Assembly: GCF_000189635.1 (NCBI RefSeq)
Contig: NW_002476157.1
Span: forward strand, 186,001 to 250,000
Direction of reading: 5' to 3'
DNA from: Tetrahymena thermophila SB210
Lineage: Eukaryota; Ciliophora; Oligohymenophorea; Hymenostomatida; Tetrahymenidae
Length of the DNA stretch: 64,000 bases
Shown here piece by piece: positions 1 to 14,032 of the stretch; the first letter of the stretch is position 1; the number at the start of each line of letters is the position of its first letter. Position numbers and translations under genes: made by a program. A model generated the notes under the pieces. It was not told the DNA's origin. It worked only from the letters and a program-made list of their open reading frames with translations, and did no database searches.

Positions 1-1460
1 CTATTTAACAAAAAATATAAAATTAAAAATGATAATCAGAATTTAAGCACCCAAATTAATTAATAAAGGTATTTTAAAAATCTTTAATACATATTTTAAG
101 TATCCACGCATATGTTAATAAATTTTTTATAGTGCTAGAAATTTTAATCTGATTTAAAAGTTAATATTTGAGTAATGAAGTAAAAATCTAGTTTCCTTTA
201 TTCATGGCAATTTTGATTTTTACTTAAAATATTTTTAAAAATAATCTTTTCTAATCAAAAATTTACAACTTACTTTTAAAATTTTTTATGATTTAAAAAA
301 GCAAAAAAAAAATTGTTTAAAATCTTTAAAAGTTAAAAATAACAAAATGTTTTATAGTTTCCAACAGAATAAATTAAAATAAACGTAATAAAAATTTAAA
401 ATTAAATTTTAAAATAATACTTTTATATAAAAATTAAAAATTTAATAAAGATATAAAAAGATTGAATTAGTTTTTGTTTACAAAATTAATAAAATCATTA
501 ATTAATTCATAAAATAATTTAAATGTAAAATTAAAATATTTATGATTAAAAATTAATAGGACATACATAATTACTTAAATTGTATTTTAGAAGAATGTTG
601 ATATGAAAAACAATATTCAATATCTTAATTATTGATTTGGTGGAGAAATTATAGATTATAATAACAGAACTTACTAATATAATTCATAAATTTTATTTAA
701 AAAACTATGCCTTACACTTTTTATTAAGAAAATGTGAAGGATATTTATTCATTTAAATATTATCTCAAGGTTTACTTTTATTAACAGAACTTAAAAATCA
801 ATTATTGTTTATTTTTTAGTTTTTAATTTTTTAATTTGCAATTCAATTTAATGTCTCTTTATATGCATACATACATGTTTGAATTATTATTGCTCATAGA
901 ACTAAGAAATACAGATATAAAATTGAATGAAAATAAAAAGCAAAAAATAATTTTAGTGAAATTTAAATTACATCTCTGGTAGCTAGCTTGATTACTTTAA
1001 TAAAAATTAAATTCTTTTATTATTGAGTTTTAATTATTCATAAAAACATTTAGCTTATTTTTAAATTAAAAGATCGGTTTTTAATGATCTAATTAGGAAA
1101 TATTTGATTTCTGAAATAGACCATGATGACAAGCTATTAATCATTTCAAACCTTTGTAGTTAATTACAGTATCTAATAAGTGTCTATTTATATATTTTCC
1201 ATAATACTGCAATTTTAACAAAACTAACTTTTCAGTTCAGTCCTAGAATAAAATAAATGATCTTACATGTGGCAAACGTTATTTCATAACATTGCTATAT
1301 CTAAATTTAATAATTATTTTGCATACTTCATATAGTCAATTAAAAAAATAAAAGAAATCTAATCTTTATAATTTGCAAAATTTTTACATCTCAATATAAT
1401 CAAAATAACTATTAAGGGTGGAGAAACTTATTTGGAATAAACCTAGAAAAATTTATAAAG
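1..1460. other. AT-rich stretch, no gene recognised
   Basis: Very AT-rich sequence with frequent TGA in all frames and no run of convincing codons. No telomeric G4T2-type repeat is present at the window start, so this is an arbitrary cut rather than a chromosome end. Confidence 0.5.
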
Positions 1461-1582
1461 TTGATGGAAATTATCCTCACCATGAAATTATCAAGCTTTA
1501 ATCTAGATTATTTTAAGACCAAAAATTTTCAACATTTCCCCTTTAGCACTATAATATTTCTTACGGATGATCAAAAATTTGA

Positions 1583-1843
1583 GATTACCAATCAATCATT
1601 CATTTTTAAATTTTTATCGATATCCTTACAAAGTACGAATTTTACGTCATAATTAAATTTAGATAATTTGAATTTGGTGAAAAAATAAAAGATTGGTAAA
1701 AAGATAATAATAATTAGCTTGGATTGCATCATAATATACACAAAAAATAGAAACTATTTCAGTCATAACATATTAGGGAAGAGATTATAAGGGAATTTAT
1801 CTAATAAAATCATAAGAATTAGATTAATGTAATTTACATTTTT
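1583..1843 (+). other. exon-like open segment, possible internal exon or gene relic
   Basis: One frame stays open for about 85 codons using TAA/TAG as Gln, with ordinary protein-like composition (short motifs EFGEKIKDW, HIREEIIREFIQQ). It ends at a strong donor-like GTAAGTG. An in-frame TGA lies just upstream and there is no in-frame ATG, so if real it must be entered by splicing. A further open piece follows near 2006-2170 (MNNKSITSESEK...). A second, longer frame starting at ATG 1464 overlaps it but has a less natural composition. No family is recognised. It could be part of a multi-exon gene or a decaying copy. Confidence 0.25.
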
Positions 1844-2874
1844 GTAAGTGTATAATATTGACAATTCAATTAGATTTTCTTATTATTTGTTTGACTCATA
1901 CTTAGGAACCAATAGTGAAAGAAAAATTTTACTTACTTCTTTATTAAAATTTTATCTTATTTCTTTTATTTCCAAATATTTTAGCAGTAAAGCTCTTTTT
2001 ACCCTATGAATAATAAATCGATTACTAGTGAATCAGAAAAAAGCAGTCAAATCTTTCGCTATAAATACTAAATTTTAGTATATGTTTTCTAAATTTTTAT
2101 TCTTGATATATAGACTAATATTGGACAACAATTATGGATTTAAATTATAAAATTAGTTAATTTGAGATAATTTTCATTTTGTATTGTAAATAAATATTTC
2201 TGTTCACTAAAAATGAGTTTCTGAAGAAAAATTATATTACAATTTGATTATTGACTGAATTTACATCAAATTATGGTGAATTTGCAATCTTATTTGTTTG
2301 CGAATTTCAATTAAATTAATTTTTGCACTTATAAAATTGGTAGATGAATGTGTGAATCATCCAATATAAGAAAATATTAAGTTAAGGATATTTATTGCAT
2401 AAGAATTTTCAAACAAGTTGATTATTAAATATCAATTAATTAATTGTTTAATATCTTAAAGGGTAAATTGAAAGGATGAATGAGCCAATCATTTTGATAG
2501 AATGATATCCTCTTTTTATAAAAGTAAATTAATTTAAGTAAAAACAATCACAAGATCAATCTATCACAAAGAAAAACAAATCAAGACAAACAAAAAAAGA
2601 AATATAAATTCAATCTATTTGTTTTTCCATTTAACTGATCAAAGGAAGCTTCTTTAAACAAATTCCGTTTACTTCAACTTTTTGATTGTTTTGCTTAGTT
2701 AAAAACTGAATTAACGCCTTATTTATTTATACTTCTTCACACTATAGTCAATTTATTTCTGAAGAATTAATATTGTGTATTAAGAATAAAAGAATTGCTT
2801 GAGTTTACTTATTAAATAAAGAAAAAATCCAATAGATTATAATTTAAAAGTAATTATTTTAGAAACAATATTAA

Positions 2875-5800
2875 ATGAAGTATTTAAAAAAACTCTGGGT
2901 GAATCAGCGTAAGCTCAGAAACTGCTCAATAATTTGCGGTGTTATGGGTGTATTGCTAGTTGTTGCAGGCTGTGTTGTACCCATAGCAATTAATGCAATT
3001 ATCTAAAAGCAGGTAGCATCATAAATAACTATGACTGATAGCAATTAGGGAATGTGGGCTGACATTCCAGGTGATACCAAGGCATTCATTGTGAGAAATT
3101 TCACCTTCTTTGAATTCAAAAATCCTTTCGAGTTTTTGTTCAAGTAGCAAACTCCAGTTGTTTAAGAGTCGAAAGTCTATTCCTATTAAGAAAGCGCATA
3201 ATTTGTAAATTTGGAGTTCCTTGATAACGGCGAAAAAGTCAAATACAATTTCTACAGGCACTTTAATAATTTATATGATACTAAAAATGATGAACAAATA
3301 ACTACATTAAATTTGGGAGCATACGGTGCATGGAATATTATGAAAAACACAAATTTAACAAACTTAAATCTAAATGGTCTTTATAGTCTTTTCAATTCTA
3401 TGAACACAACAATTCTTCCAACAATCATCAATTTAGGTAACTTTCCATTTCTTTTGTCAAAAAATATTCTCTGAATTTTACCAAATCCATTTAAAGTCCT
3501 TCCAACAATTGTTACAAAATTAATTAATTAATTTTTTGCATTTGCTTTTATTTAATCTTGTTCAACTTAAAGTATGAAAGAAAAATTATTAAATAAATAT
3601 TGATGAACTATTTTGGAAACATACTTTAAAGAAGTTTACTGAACAGTATATTTACAAACAAACTTGCATAAAATAAAATATTAGACTTTGGAATTTATAT
3701 CAAAGATTGGATAACTTTAAGCAAATTATTATTAATAAGTTGACTCCCTTAAAATAAATAATTAGAAAGAAAAAAATAATTAAAATTTCTTTAATGAAAG
3801 AATAAAAAATTTGTTACAGATAAATTAAGGTTGAATTTACTATAGAGAGCTTTATCATTTAATTTTCCTTAAATATATAATTTTATTACAATGCTAAGTT
3901 ATAGTTTATATAAAAATTATAATTTTAATAAAAAACTTTAATTTGGAAATATTTCAATAGCCTCCTATTTAATAGATACACTTGTTACTGATTGTTTAGC
4001 TTACATATTTTATTTAATTAGATTTTATCATCTATTATTATTTTTATTTACTCATAAACACTTTTGTACTACTTTTAATTTAGACTTATTAAAAATTAAC
4101 TTTATTTTTTCTATCAAAAAAATAGCCCTCTCAAGTTTTATCTATGATATTAAGGATATGGATGCTGTTTCTACTTAAGCAAAGTAATTTTGTACAGCTG
4201 GTGGTATTGACCCTAATGGTAGCTTATGTCTGAAGTTATGGAGCGATCCTGTTTATGGATGGAAAGAAAACACTACTAGAATTCATTGGGTTATAGCTTA
4301 GAATAATACTTATCCCAGTAGCAACAATGAAAAATTCATGTTGTAGGATTATTTCAAGTTAAATTTCTACTAGTTTAATGGTGTTTTACAGTAATTTTAA
4401 GCCATTTGCTCAACTTATTAATCAGTCATAGAAGCTTACTACTCTGCGATGGAACTAATGGGTCTTGAAACAGACTCATTTTCTCTGGCTGCAACACAAT
4501 GGGTCTAGTCATACGTAAGTTATGCCTTTATTATAAATTAAAGTTGAATTTAATTTTTATTTAGGTAAGTTTGCATCCTTAAGGAAATTTAAGTGCCTTC
4601 GACTCTCTTACCTAGCTTAACAAGACACTTTTTTACATGCCTGAAATAAAAAATTACAGAGACACTGTTTTCCTCTAGTAATATCCTCATTTGTATAACG
4701 AATACTTCAACGTTTCATTGCCTTTTGATTGGGCTCGTAAAGTGATTTATTATACTGATTTTGCTTAAACTGGCACATTCACTAAAAAGAAGTACAGTAT
4801 GCTAAATTTAGGTAACTTAGAATACCTTTGGATTAATGGCTTGAATTATGACAATTCCTCAGACACTTAATATTTAAAAAACATTGCCAACAGATTTGAA
4901 ATCCCAGAAGATTAATCAGATTTATCGGTCCTTGGTAAATTAATTTGCAGATTAAAAATAAACTAATTAATTACTTTTTACAAATTACCTTAGGCATCCC
5001 TAAAAGAACATTCTTATTTTGGAATTATATTAAATACTTTGCATACAATTTTACTATGGCAGGAGCTTAAGGAGGTAATTCTGGTCAAGCAGCCATCGGC
5101 TAATTTGCTTCTAATTCACTCCAAGCTAGTTTCTAAGAAATGAAAAATAGAATGCCAGTGAAGATTAAAGCATCAATCCTGCAAAAGAGTATTTCAAGTG
5201 AAACTTACAATACCTGTTTAGATTTCTTCCAAAATGGATTATTTTATGAAGACCAATAAGATTTGCTAATTCTCACCCCTGAACAAGCTCAAGTAATGTG
5301 TGATTAGCCTTAGTTCTAAAACTGGAAAGATCCAAAAACTTTCGAAAATATAATCGACTATTATATGGCTTTCAGAGATTTGGTTGGACCTCAACTTGAT
5401 ATGGTTGCAGATTTTGAAGATAGTACCAAGTTTTCCAATTAAATATCAACTAGCATTTTCTTACGTTCCACAATAGTAAATAATTTCAATGCTTAAAATG
5501 TCTCTTTATTATATTTTAATTCTTTTAAAAATTAAGAACTAATTAGTTGAAAGCACAGAAAATTACTTGTTTACAACATTTAACTGTTAGAGCTAAGAAC
5601 AGTAATTTTAGAGATGTAGTAATATGGAACTTGCATTAAAATAATGGTCATCTAGTGAAATCACTAAAAATATTGATGAAACTATTTAAGACTTATACAA
5701 AAAAAGTGATTCCTACTTCTTTTGGGCAAACAACAAAAATGAAATCTATGCTCCATTTGAATACTTCTATTTCGCAAAGAATGTTTTGAATCTTGATAAC

Positions 5801-7366
5801 ACTTAAATTTAATAATTTACTAATGATGAACTTCTTAAATTGCTTAACTATGATAATCTGTTCAGTTTGACAATTATTCCTTTAGCTTTTAGAATGCATT
5901 TAAATGGTGATAGCTAAGGTATCAAGAATCAATTTTTCTTTGACGACAGTCTATAATTAGTTAACTATATCAGATATATCATGATGGAAATAAGTCTTTA
6001 TTCAGCAGTTTAAACTAGAGAGCTAAAAGACTTATTATTTGGTTATACTGATCCTTTTGTCTACTCCTAGAATACAAAGGATCCATAATAAGGAGGTAAC
6101 CCTGCTTTAAATTACACTGTAATGCTTAACGATCCTAATATGACTTCACCCTAAGCTACTTTAGATTATGAAATCATGTACACAGGCAAAGGTAATATTG
6201 ATAACACAAGACAATACTACAGTCTAAATGGATCATAGTATGTTAACTATTATTACACTTGGTTTGACGGAGAAGAAGTTAGAGATGTGCTTGCCTCTCC
6301 TTGGGAAGAAAATGTTTTAATTTAAGGTTCTGACTCAGTTTAAAATCCTCCAAACTTAGACTAAGACAGTAAAATTAATGTCTTCGTTACTACATTCTAC
6401 CGTGGTGGTTCTGCAGTAATTAATTAACTATTTTAAATTAAAAAAGCATCACAAAAAAAAACATCCATCCGTTTTTTAAAAATTAATAATAAATTTTTGT
6501 AAAAAAATTTAAAAAAAATAATTTGAAATTAAAAAAAAAAATAATGTCTGAGTTGAGTTGGAAATAGTAAAAAAATTCACTTATAAATTTAATAAAAAAA
6601 ATTAAATAGAATAAATAGATGAAGAATATCAAATAAAAAAAACAAACTAAATTTTTATTTTCAAATTAAATTCTCTTATTAAAAATAATTATAAATAAAT
6701 TAGGTAACAAATGGAGAAACTCATGACCATGGCGGTTTATCTTGTTACAGATTCTAGAATGAACAAAGCTTTTACGAATCTGGCTAAGAATATCCTCCTA
6801 ACAATGTTTATGACTCCTATGTTTATTATGGTTTATAAAATATGACAAGAGTTAAAATGGCTCCAGTATTTATAACAAATAGACACTTATACAATTCTGA
6901 TAGCAGACTCATAAATACAGTTACTATGCTTGATGTTTCAGGTAATCCAGTTACAGCAAACCCAGAATCAGATGGATTATTTATGGATGTGGAACCTTAT
7001 AGTGGCTTGACACTTGCAGCAGCTCTTAATGCTCAAGCAAATATTTTAGTTGAACCTGATGATTTATTTAATATTACATAACCTACCTTACTTCCAGTGT
7101 TTAACACTTTTAGAACTGGTAATTGGACAGATGCTAGTATAGACAACTATTTGGGAGAGCTTAAAATGGCTCTTATAGCCAAAAAAGCAATTTTAATAAC
7201 ATGTGTAGTGGTTGGAGGACTTCTATTAATTGTGTTCTTTTTATTCCTATACAGATACATTGTTCTACGTAAGTTAAATGCAGGTAAAAGTTTAAAGGAA
7301 AGTGTTAAACACGACGAAGAACAACAAGAAATCTAACAGTAATTGGTGTCCGAAAACTACATTTGA
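2875..7366 (+). CDS. CD36/LIMP-2 (scavenger receptor class B) family membrane protein
   Basis: Six exons fit in phase: 2875-3436, 4126-4514, 4565-4934, 4994-5475, 5612-6415, 6704-7366 (1,089 aa, TGA stop). An N-terminal transmembrane anchor (residues about 19-43, GVLLVVAGCVVPIA) is followed by a CD36-type ectodomain start (AFIVRNFTFFEFKNPFEF). Near the C-terminus are the CD36-like strands APVFITNRHLY and DGLFMDVEPYSGLTL, then a second membrane span (CVVVGGLLLIVFFLFLY) and a short basic/acidic cytosolic tail. Two anchors with a large lumenal or extracellular domain is the family topology; known members bind lipids, lipoproteins or lysosomal cargo. It is more than twice the length of human CD36 (about 470 aa), so the ectodomain carries large insertions. 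First intron about 690 nt, the others 50-290 nt. Family call fairly firm; ligand and organelle unknown. Confidence 0.85.
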
Positions 7367-8509
7367 TAAATATATAAGTTAAATAATATTTCTTAAAAAT
7401 AAATTTCATAAATAATACTTATACTAAAGTTTAACAAATTAAATCCAAATTTTGAATATAATTAACTAATTAATTACTCTATAAAATAATTACATATCTA
7501 TTTACACATACATTTTCTTTCATCCTTCATTTATTTTAAATTCCAACTTTCCACTTCATAGTTAAAAATATTTTTTCTTTAATTCTTATTAAAATAAAAA
7601 AAATATTTTTTTTATGTAAAATCCATATCAGTTTTTAAAATATTTTAATATATTTATGAATTTTTTGCATTATTTTATAATCTTTTTGAGTAAAAAATAA
7701 AAATTTAAGAGCTTAAATCTAATAATCTGCTTCTTATATGATTTAACTTCTCTATTATTAATATTTTTCTAAACGCTTTCTAACTTTTTTGTATTCTTCT
7801 AAAGGTTTCTTAATTATTTATAATTTAGATAAAAACCATAATTTATAATAAATCCAAATTAGTTTTTTGAATATTCTTAAAATACTCATTTTTTGCTACA
7901 AGCTAAGAACTTTTATGTTTATTTTAATAAATTTATTTTGTTAATAATGAGTTCTTGATTAATCAAAAAATACTTTAATTAAAAATTAAATGAGCTTTAT
8001 TTAATTGATTTAGGTCAAATATAAAATGCAATTAGCTTTAAGCAAAATATCCATCAGATTTTTAGCTTTTACTGTTTTTTTAATTGTATTTAAGGTAATT
8101 TTATGATTGATAAAATATATTAAAAAATTTTCATTGATTGATCGATAATTATATTTATAAAAAAATAAATTAAAATTTTTAGATAAGGCTTAATTAATAA
8201 TTTACATTAAAATTTTAAAAATAATCAGTAACATTTTTGCTTTCCTTTAAATTAGAATGGTTGACTGAGAAAAAAATTCAGCTCTATCAAAAAAAATTGA
8301 ATTATTTATTTTATTTCTACTTTCTTCTTTTTTATAAATTTTTGGCAAGTAATAAATAAATTAATTTAATCCTACTTAATAGGAATAATTAGGTATAAGT
8401 AGAAGAGATAAACATTATTTATTAAAAAGCTTTGAAAAAATAAAATAAATTGAGAGTATGACAAGCTAGTAAGATAATAATTTTCCTTTGAAACCTTAAA
8501 TAGTAATAA
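7367..8509. other. intergenic, AT-rich; one possible tiny exon
   Basis: Nothing convincing is coded. A short ATG-led frame at 8024-8093 encodes a hydrophobic, signal-peptide-like stretch and runs into a GTAATTTT donor-like site. I found no matching downstream exon. Confidence 0.35.
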
Positions 8510-8935
8510 ATGAAATCTAAAATGATATTAAAGATAACAAATAATAAATGGAGAGTCAAGTTTAAACCCATTAAAATGAGATTAAAGTTTAAGAAAACTA
8601 AAATAATTTACAACTCAACTTATCACAATTATAAGAAAAAAATGAGTAATCAAAATAGAAATAAAATAAGAATAATAAATTGGAGGAAAGCAATACATAA
8701 ATATAAAAACCTAATATAACAATTTAAATATCGGATACATAATTATGTTCAAACCCATCTATCGCACTTGATATTGGTCAAGAAGATTCTTAGCTCTAAA
8801 AGTAGGATTAGTGTTCTTAAGCTGAACTTGCACATTAGAAAAATAAAAAAAATGTTTAGAAATATATTGTTCCAGTAATCGCAGCACCTCAATAATTTTA
8901 GAAGATTGATTTAAAAAATGAATAACATTAAAGAG
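8510..8935 (+). other. possible 5' exon of the downstream cyclic-nucleotide-binding gene
   Basis: ATG-led open frame of about 140 codons, strongly basic (Lys/Arg/Asn-rich; NWRKAIHKYKNL). It lies directly upstream of the CNBD exons, and basic N-terminal segments before the first CNBD are common in such proteins. I could not find a donor in the right phase to join it to the exon at 9303, and the opposite strand is also open here, so strand and membership remain unsure. Confidence 0.3.
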
Positions 8936-9302
8936 TAAATATTTTTAATAAATCTTATAATTTTTCAAATGATAGATGTTTATTGTGATAGTATTAAATT
9001 TCTCTTGTTAATTGTTTCTTTTAAAATCCTCTTTTTTTAATTTAAAGTTAAAACAATTTTTATCCACAGAAATAATATAAGCTTTTAAAAATAAAGTATT
9101 TACTGATTGATTTTTAAATAGCAAAAAGAATTTTTAAAAATTAATTATAATTTCTATTAACTCAAGAGAATGATAAATAATTAAAATTAATTTTATACTA
9201 ATGAATTAACTACAAGCTAGCTAAAAAAACTTTTAACAAAAGCTATTGACTAATATTTAAAAGTATATAAATAGAAATATCAATATTTTTTTATTAAATT
9301 AG

Positions 9303-12300
9303 ATAATAATCAATATCCTACAGAAAAATAGACCTAAAAATAATATTGAAACAGATATTATGTTTGACCTTATTGAGAATTTACCTTTTTTTAAGAATAA
9401 CAAAGCAGTCCTCAGCCAATCAGCAACAACAAAAGAACTCCTGCAATCCTTAAAGCTTGAATTTTTTTAAAAAAATGAAATTCTCTTTTCTAAAGGTTTT
9501 ATTTTTAAAATTGATTGTTCAAAATTTTTAATTTAAATTTGTTAATATAAATGAATAGGTGATATAGGAAATACTTTTTACATTATTTTATCAGGTAAAT
9601 TAAAATAAAAATTTTAATTTTGTTTAATTTTTCATTTTAAATAGGCTCAGCTTACTGTCTATTAGAGCTATAAAAGCTAGAACAAAATCCTAAAATGTAA
9701 GTTTTTAATTTATTAAAATCAAATTTAATATTGTTTGTTTAAATTATTTTTAGAAAAGAAGAAGGCTCAAAAAAAAAAATTTTATTTACTTTTGATTTAG
9801 CCACAAACCCTACTTTTGATTAAGAGCAAGCTGCATTAAAACAAATATTACCAAACATGAATATGGTCAAAATTTTTTTACCAGGAGAGTCTTTTGGTGA
9901 AATAGCATTAATAACTTCATAGCCAAGGTAATTATTATTAAAATTTTATTTTTTAATTTAAATTTAATCAATTAGAACGGCTACACTCATACTGAGATAA
10001 GATTCTTACTTGATGACATTGAGCAAAGAAGCTTATAATAAAATACTAGGATAATATGATTAACTTATATTAAGAGACAGGAGGAAATTTCTTATGAATT
10101 TTTAATGTTTTAAATATCATAACTATAGCAAACTTTTATCTTTGTTGCACTTTATGAAAATTTAAGTTTTTAATAAAAAAGTAAATCATTTAAATACTGA
10201 GAAGTTTAAATTTTGAATAAAGTTTACTTAAAATAGTATGTATTGTATAAAGAAGGAGATAAGCCAGATCATATTTATTTCATAAAATAAGGTGAGGTTG
10301 AAATATCAAAGTAGTATGATTTAGATAAGGAAATTGAAGAAAAAGACACAAGTCTTGAGCTGTAGTAATGGAGAACTTAAAGAAAAGCATAAATATATAA
10401 GCTCAATAAAGTGTAGCAAATTAAAGACAAAATAGAATCTCTGTTCCAAATTGAAGTTGTGATTTTAGGCTAAAACAACTGTTTTGGAGAGGAAGACATC
10501 TTTTTAAATAATACAAAAAGAAAGTCTTCAGCAACAGTAATTTCATCTTCGGCTGAAATCTTCTCAATAGAGAAGCAAGTAAATAAATATTTAAGTTTTC
10601 AATAAAAATAAATACATAAATGATTTAATTAAAAATCAAAACACTGTTAAAATAAAATATTTTCTGAAAAACTAATTAAGTTTAATTTTGATTTGATATT
10701 AAGTTTTAAAACCATAATAAATAAATCTATCTCAAAAATTATGATTTTTTAAATTTAAAATAAATAAAAATGAAAGAAAATGCTATAATTAATATTAATT
10801 TTATTTTAATTTGATAAATATTTGAAGAATCATTCCTTCTTTTAAAAATCTTTTAATATTTCGAATAATTTTTCGATAATATTTTTTATTAGATAAAAAT
10901 AATATTTTTAAATGATCAAAACTTTATCAATTTCAAATATACTGCAAATCCTCAGATATTCTCCCTCTTAAATATTCTCATTTAAACATTTTTTAATTTA
11001 AAATAACCTTCCCATGCTTAATAAATCAGGAGATGACTTGGTAAGAATTTATGAGCATTTACAGTATACATGAATTTAAATATTTATTGAGAAAATTTTA
11101 GTAAAATAAATAAAATCCATAGATAATTAATTTTTTTCTAATATTTGGCAAGTAAATAATTTGGTTAAAATTATTTTTTAAAATAGAAATTATTTAACGA
11201 ACTGAACATTTTCTAAACACTAGATTTGTTTGAAAAAGAATTTAAACTTAAATATTAGCAATAATAGATCAACTTTTAAAAAAATATAAATTCTGCTATC
11301 GTTTCAAGGAAAGCTTAATTATTAAAAAATATGATGAAAAACGGAGTTATATCTTAAAGCCCTTCCAATTAATTGTAGATTCTTTAAGCTTGTAATTCAC
11401 CAAAACAAGAAAAGGGATTTTATTTGCCTAAAATATTCTCTGCTAGAAATTCAAATTTTATGTAGTAATCTTTTGGTTCTGAAACACCAAAATTTTAAAA
11501 ATAAACTGAAGAGGATTTTAGTTAATAATTATAATTAACTTAAAATTTGAGTAATGAAAATTTTGCGTTTCACATTAATGGTGGCAGTAATTATGGTACC
11601 CCAAAGAATAAATACTTTTAAAATGAGTTTTATGCTCATTAAAGTTTGAATGATAGAAGAAAAAATAATTTATAAAAAATTACTCAATCTTCTAGCAGAG
11701 TAAACACTGAGCCTTCTAAGTTCTAAGAGTTTGAGCCTTGTAGTTAAATGAAAACCTTGAACAGTTAAATAATGAATAATTTTGATTAAAATCCAAATTT
11801 TTCAAATAGGACAAGTATTGACTCTTCATAGATTTACAATCATAAATTTAAAATGATGAATTCTTAAGAATTTTTATCAAAAAATCTTAAACCTTCTTTT
11901 GAAGATACTTCTTAAGAGGGTGGTGATCTATCTTTATTTAGCAAAGAACAATTTGCTTATAATTCTAAATCTATTAGTAGCCCTTATTAACTTGAAAGCT
12001 TAAAGCTAAACTTCATAGATTCTTCACCAAGTTAATCAATTGATCAATTAAAATATTTTAGATCTCCTAAAATGAGTAAAACTCTTATTTAAATTAAGGA
12101 AACAATAAGAAAGACTGAAGAATAAAAAAAATATTCATAAATCGATATCGTTAACAGAATTAACAAAGAACTAGAAGAAAAATAACTCTAATTAGTAGAT
12201 TTAAATACAAGAAGCTTAGACTTAAGAGAAGTTAGTGGCGAGCTGCTAAAAATTTATATTTAAAAGCACTCCTAACACTAAATGAGTGAAAGTTTGTAAA

Positions 12301-13952
12301 ATATAGCATAACAAAGATTACTTTCTATGAGCAGTACATTGAGGGATACATCAAATAACAGACTTTATATGAAATACTCAGGGAGTTATAATTCTAAAAA
12401 ACCCAATGATATAAAAGCAGCTTCAACATAAAGAATACAAACACTCACTTCACCAAAATCATTAATTTAAAATAATGAAACGAAAGAAGATCAAATTTTA
12501 AATAATGAAAAAAACGAAAAATAGCCTGAATCTCAATAAAATTAAATAGTTTCTACTCAAAAGAAAAAAATAAACATACAAGTAAAAATTCCTGAAAACT
12601 CTTTATCTGATTGGCAAGATACTTAATAAGTAAGTCATACAAAAAGCAGTTTTAATAAGCAAGAAAGCTTTGGATTTTAGAGTGTATAAAACACTCCTAA
12701 ATCTAACTTCAATGAATCTTCAAAAACTCATAAAAAGAATGAATTTCAGATAGAAACACCTTTGACTACTACCGAGTAATTTAAATATTTTAAATAGTAA
12801 GTAGATTTTTTAGAAAACTCTGATAAATACATTGAAAAAATCAAAAAATCAAACAATAGCCAGATCAAGCTTAGCGATATTTTATAAACTAAAGAGTAAA
12901 GTCGTTCGCCTTACCAAAAGTAAATAAATGATAAAATTGCTAAGAAGGCTTTTAATGACTCAATGAATCTTCTCTCTTAAGAAATATTCAAAGGATAAGC
13001 AATTAAAAATATTTAATTACAACGACATCACTCAGTTTTATTAACAGGATAAATCTAGCTAGATAATATTTCACCAAACACTATAAAATTTACAAAATCT
13101 CCATCAACCTCACAGGATGGAGCTTTTTCAAACTTTATAAAAAATATTTCTAATTTTTCAAGATTGAATTCATTAATGTCAGAAGATGACGACTAATTAA
13201 GCAAAAAATCAGATAAAATTCAAGAAAGATCTAATTCTTTAATGAGTATGTCTCCTATAAGAATAAAAGAAAGGAGATCAATTTCTAAATTCAGTGACTC
13301 AAGTGATTAAAAAATAGATTAAGAATTAATTTAAAAAGCTTAAAAAGTTAACAATAACAGTCCTCTTCCAACTAATCCAGTAAAGCTTTAGACATAAGAA
13401 AGTGTTGAAGAAATAAAAAAAATGTTGAAAAATTCAAGTAGCTCCTTTAAAATAGAATCGACCTTGTAAAATTCTGATACTTAAAAAACAAGATTGAATT
13501 CCTTAAAATGTAAAAAAAATTAAGAAATCATTGACAATGAGTAATTGATTAAGAATTTCAAAAATGCCTCGAATCCGCAGCTGACAAAACTCTATACCTA
13601 AATTTAAAGAATTAAAAGGTTAAAAGACAAAGAGAAAGAAAAAGATTACTGCAATATAGCTTAAAGTTTGTAAAAAAAAGTGAGTGAAACATAAATTTAA
13701 CAAGAAGCAAATGATATCAAATAATTAATTCTCTCCCAAGATAAATACAAAGATAGCCTTACTAGATTTAAAGGAGATTAGCAGCATTACAAAAAAATTA
13801 AAGATATTAATTAGTAGCAAACTGCTATTTTTAAACATGCCAAATTAAATAATAGAGGAGTTTAACAGCAGTAAAGCGACTAATTTACTTAATAAACTCC
13901 ATTAATACTATAAATCTAATAAAAAAAGATAAGTAAGATGTAAAATTCATGA
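9303..13952 (+). CDS. protein with two cyclic-nucleotide-binding domains and a long disordered C-terminal region
   Basis: Phase-consistent exons: 9303-9495, 9559-9594, 9645-9696, 9754-9927, 9976-10180, 10237-10578, about 10905-11040 (start unsure), and 11187-13952. CNBD 1 starts FFQKNEILFSKGDIGNTFYI and ends with the phosphate-binding-cassette-like PGESFGEIALITSQPRTATL. CNBD 2 has YKEGDKPDHIYFIKQGEVEI, then a long insert, then GQNNCFGEEDIF. The last exon encodes 921 residues rich in Ser/Asn/Lys/Gln with no domain I recognise and a C-terminal coiled-coil-like stretch. Members of this class bind cAMP or cGMP; no kinase or channel domain is visible, so it is likely a sensor or scaffold. The first exon begins at an acceptor; the true start is upstream or at ATG 9360. 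Confidence 0.75.
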
Positions 13953-14032
13953 AATGAATTAAATTTAAATAGATCTTTTTTCATCAAGTTGAATATTTGA
14001 AACAAATTTTAATTCAAATTATATTATATGGT

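Noticed and set aside
1464-2009. 181-codon frame from ATG 1464
   Set aside because: Open frames of this size occur by chance when only TGA stops. Its composition is weak, and another frame in the same place looks better.
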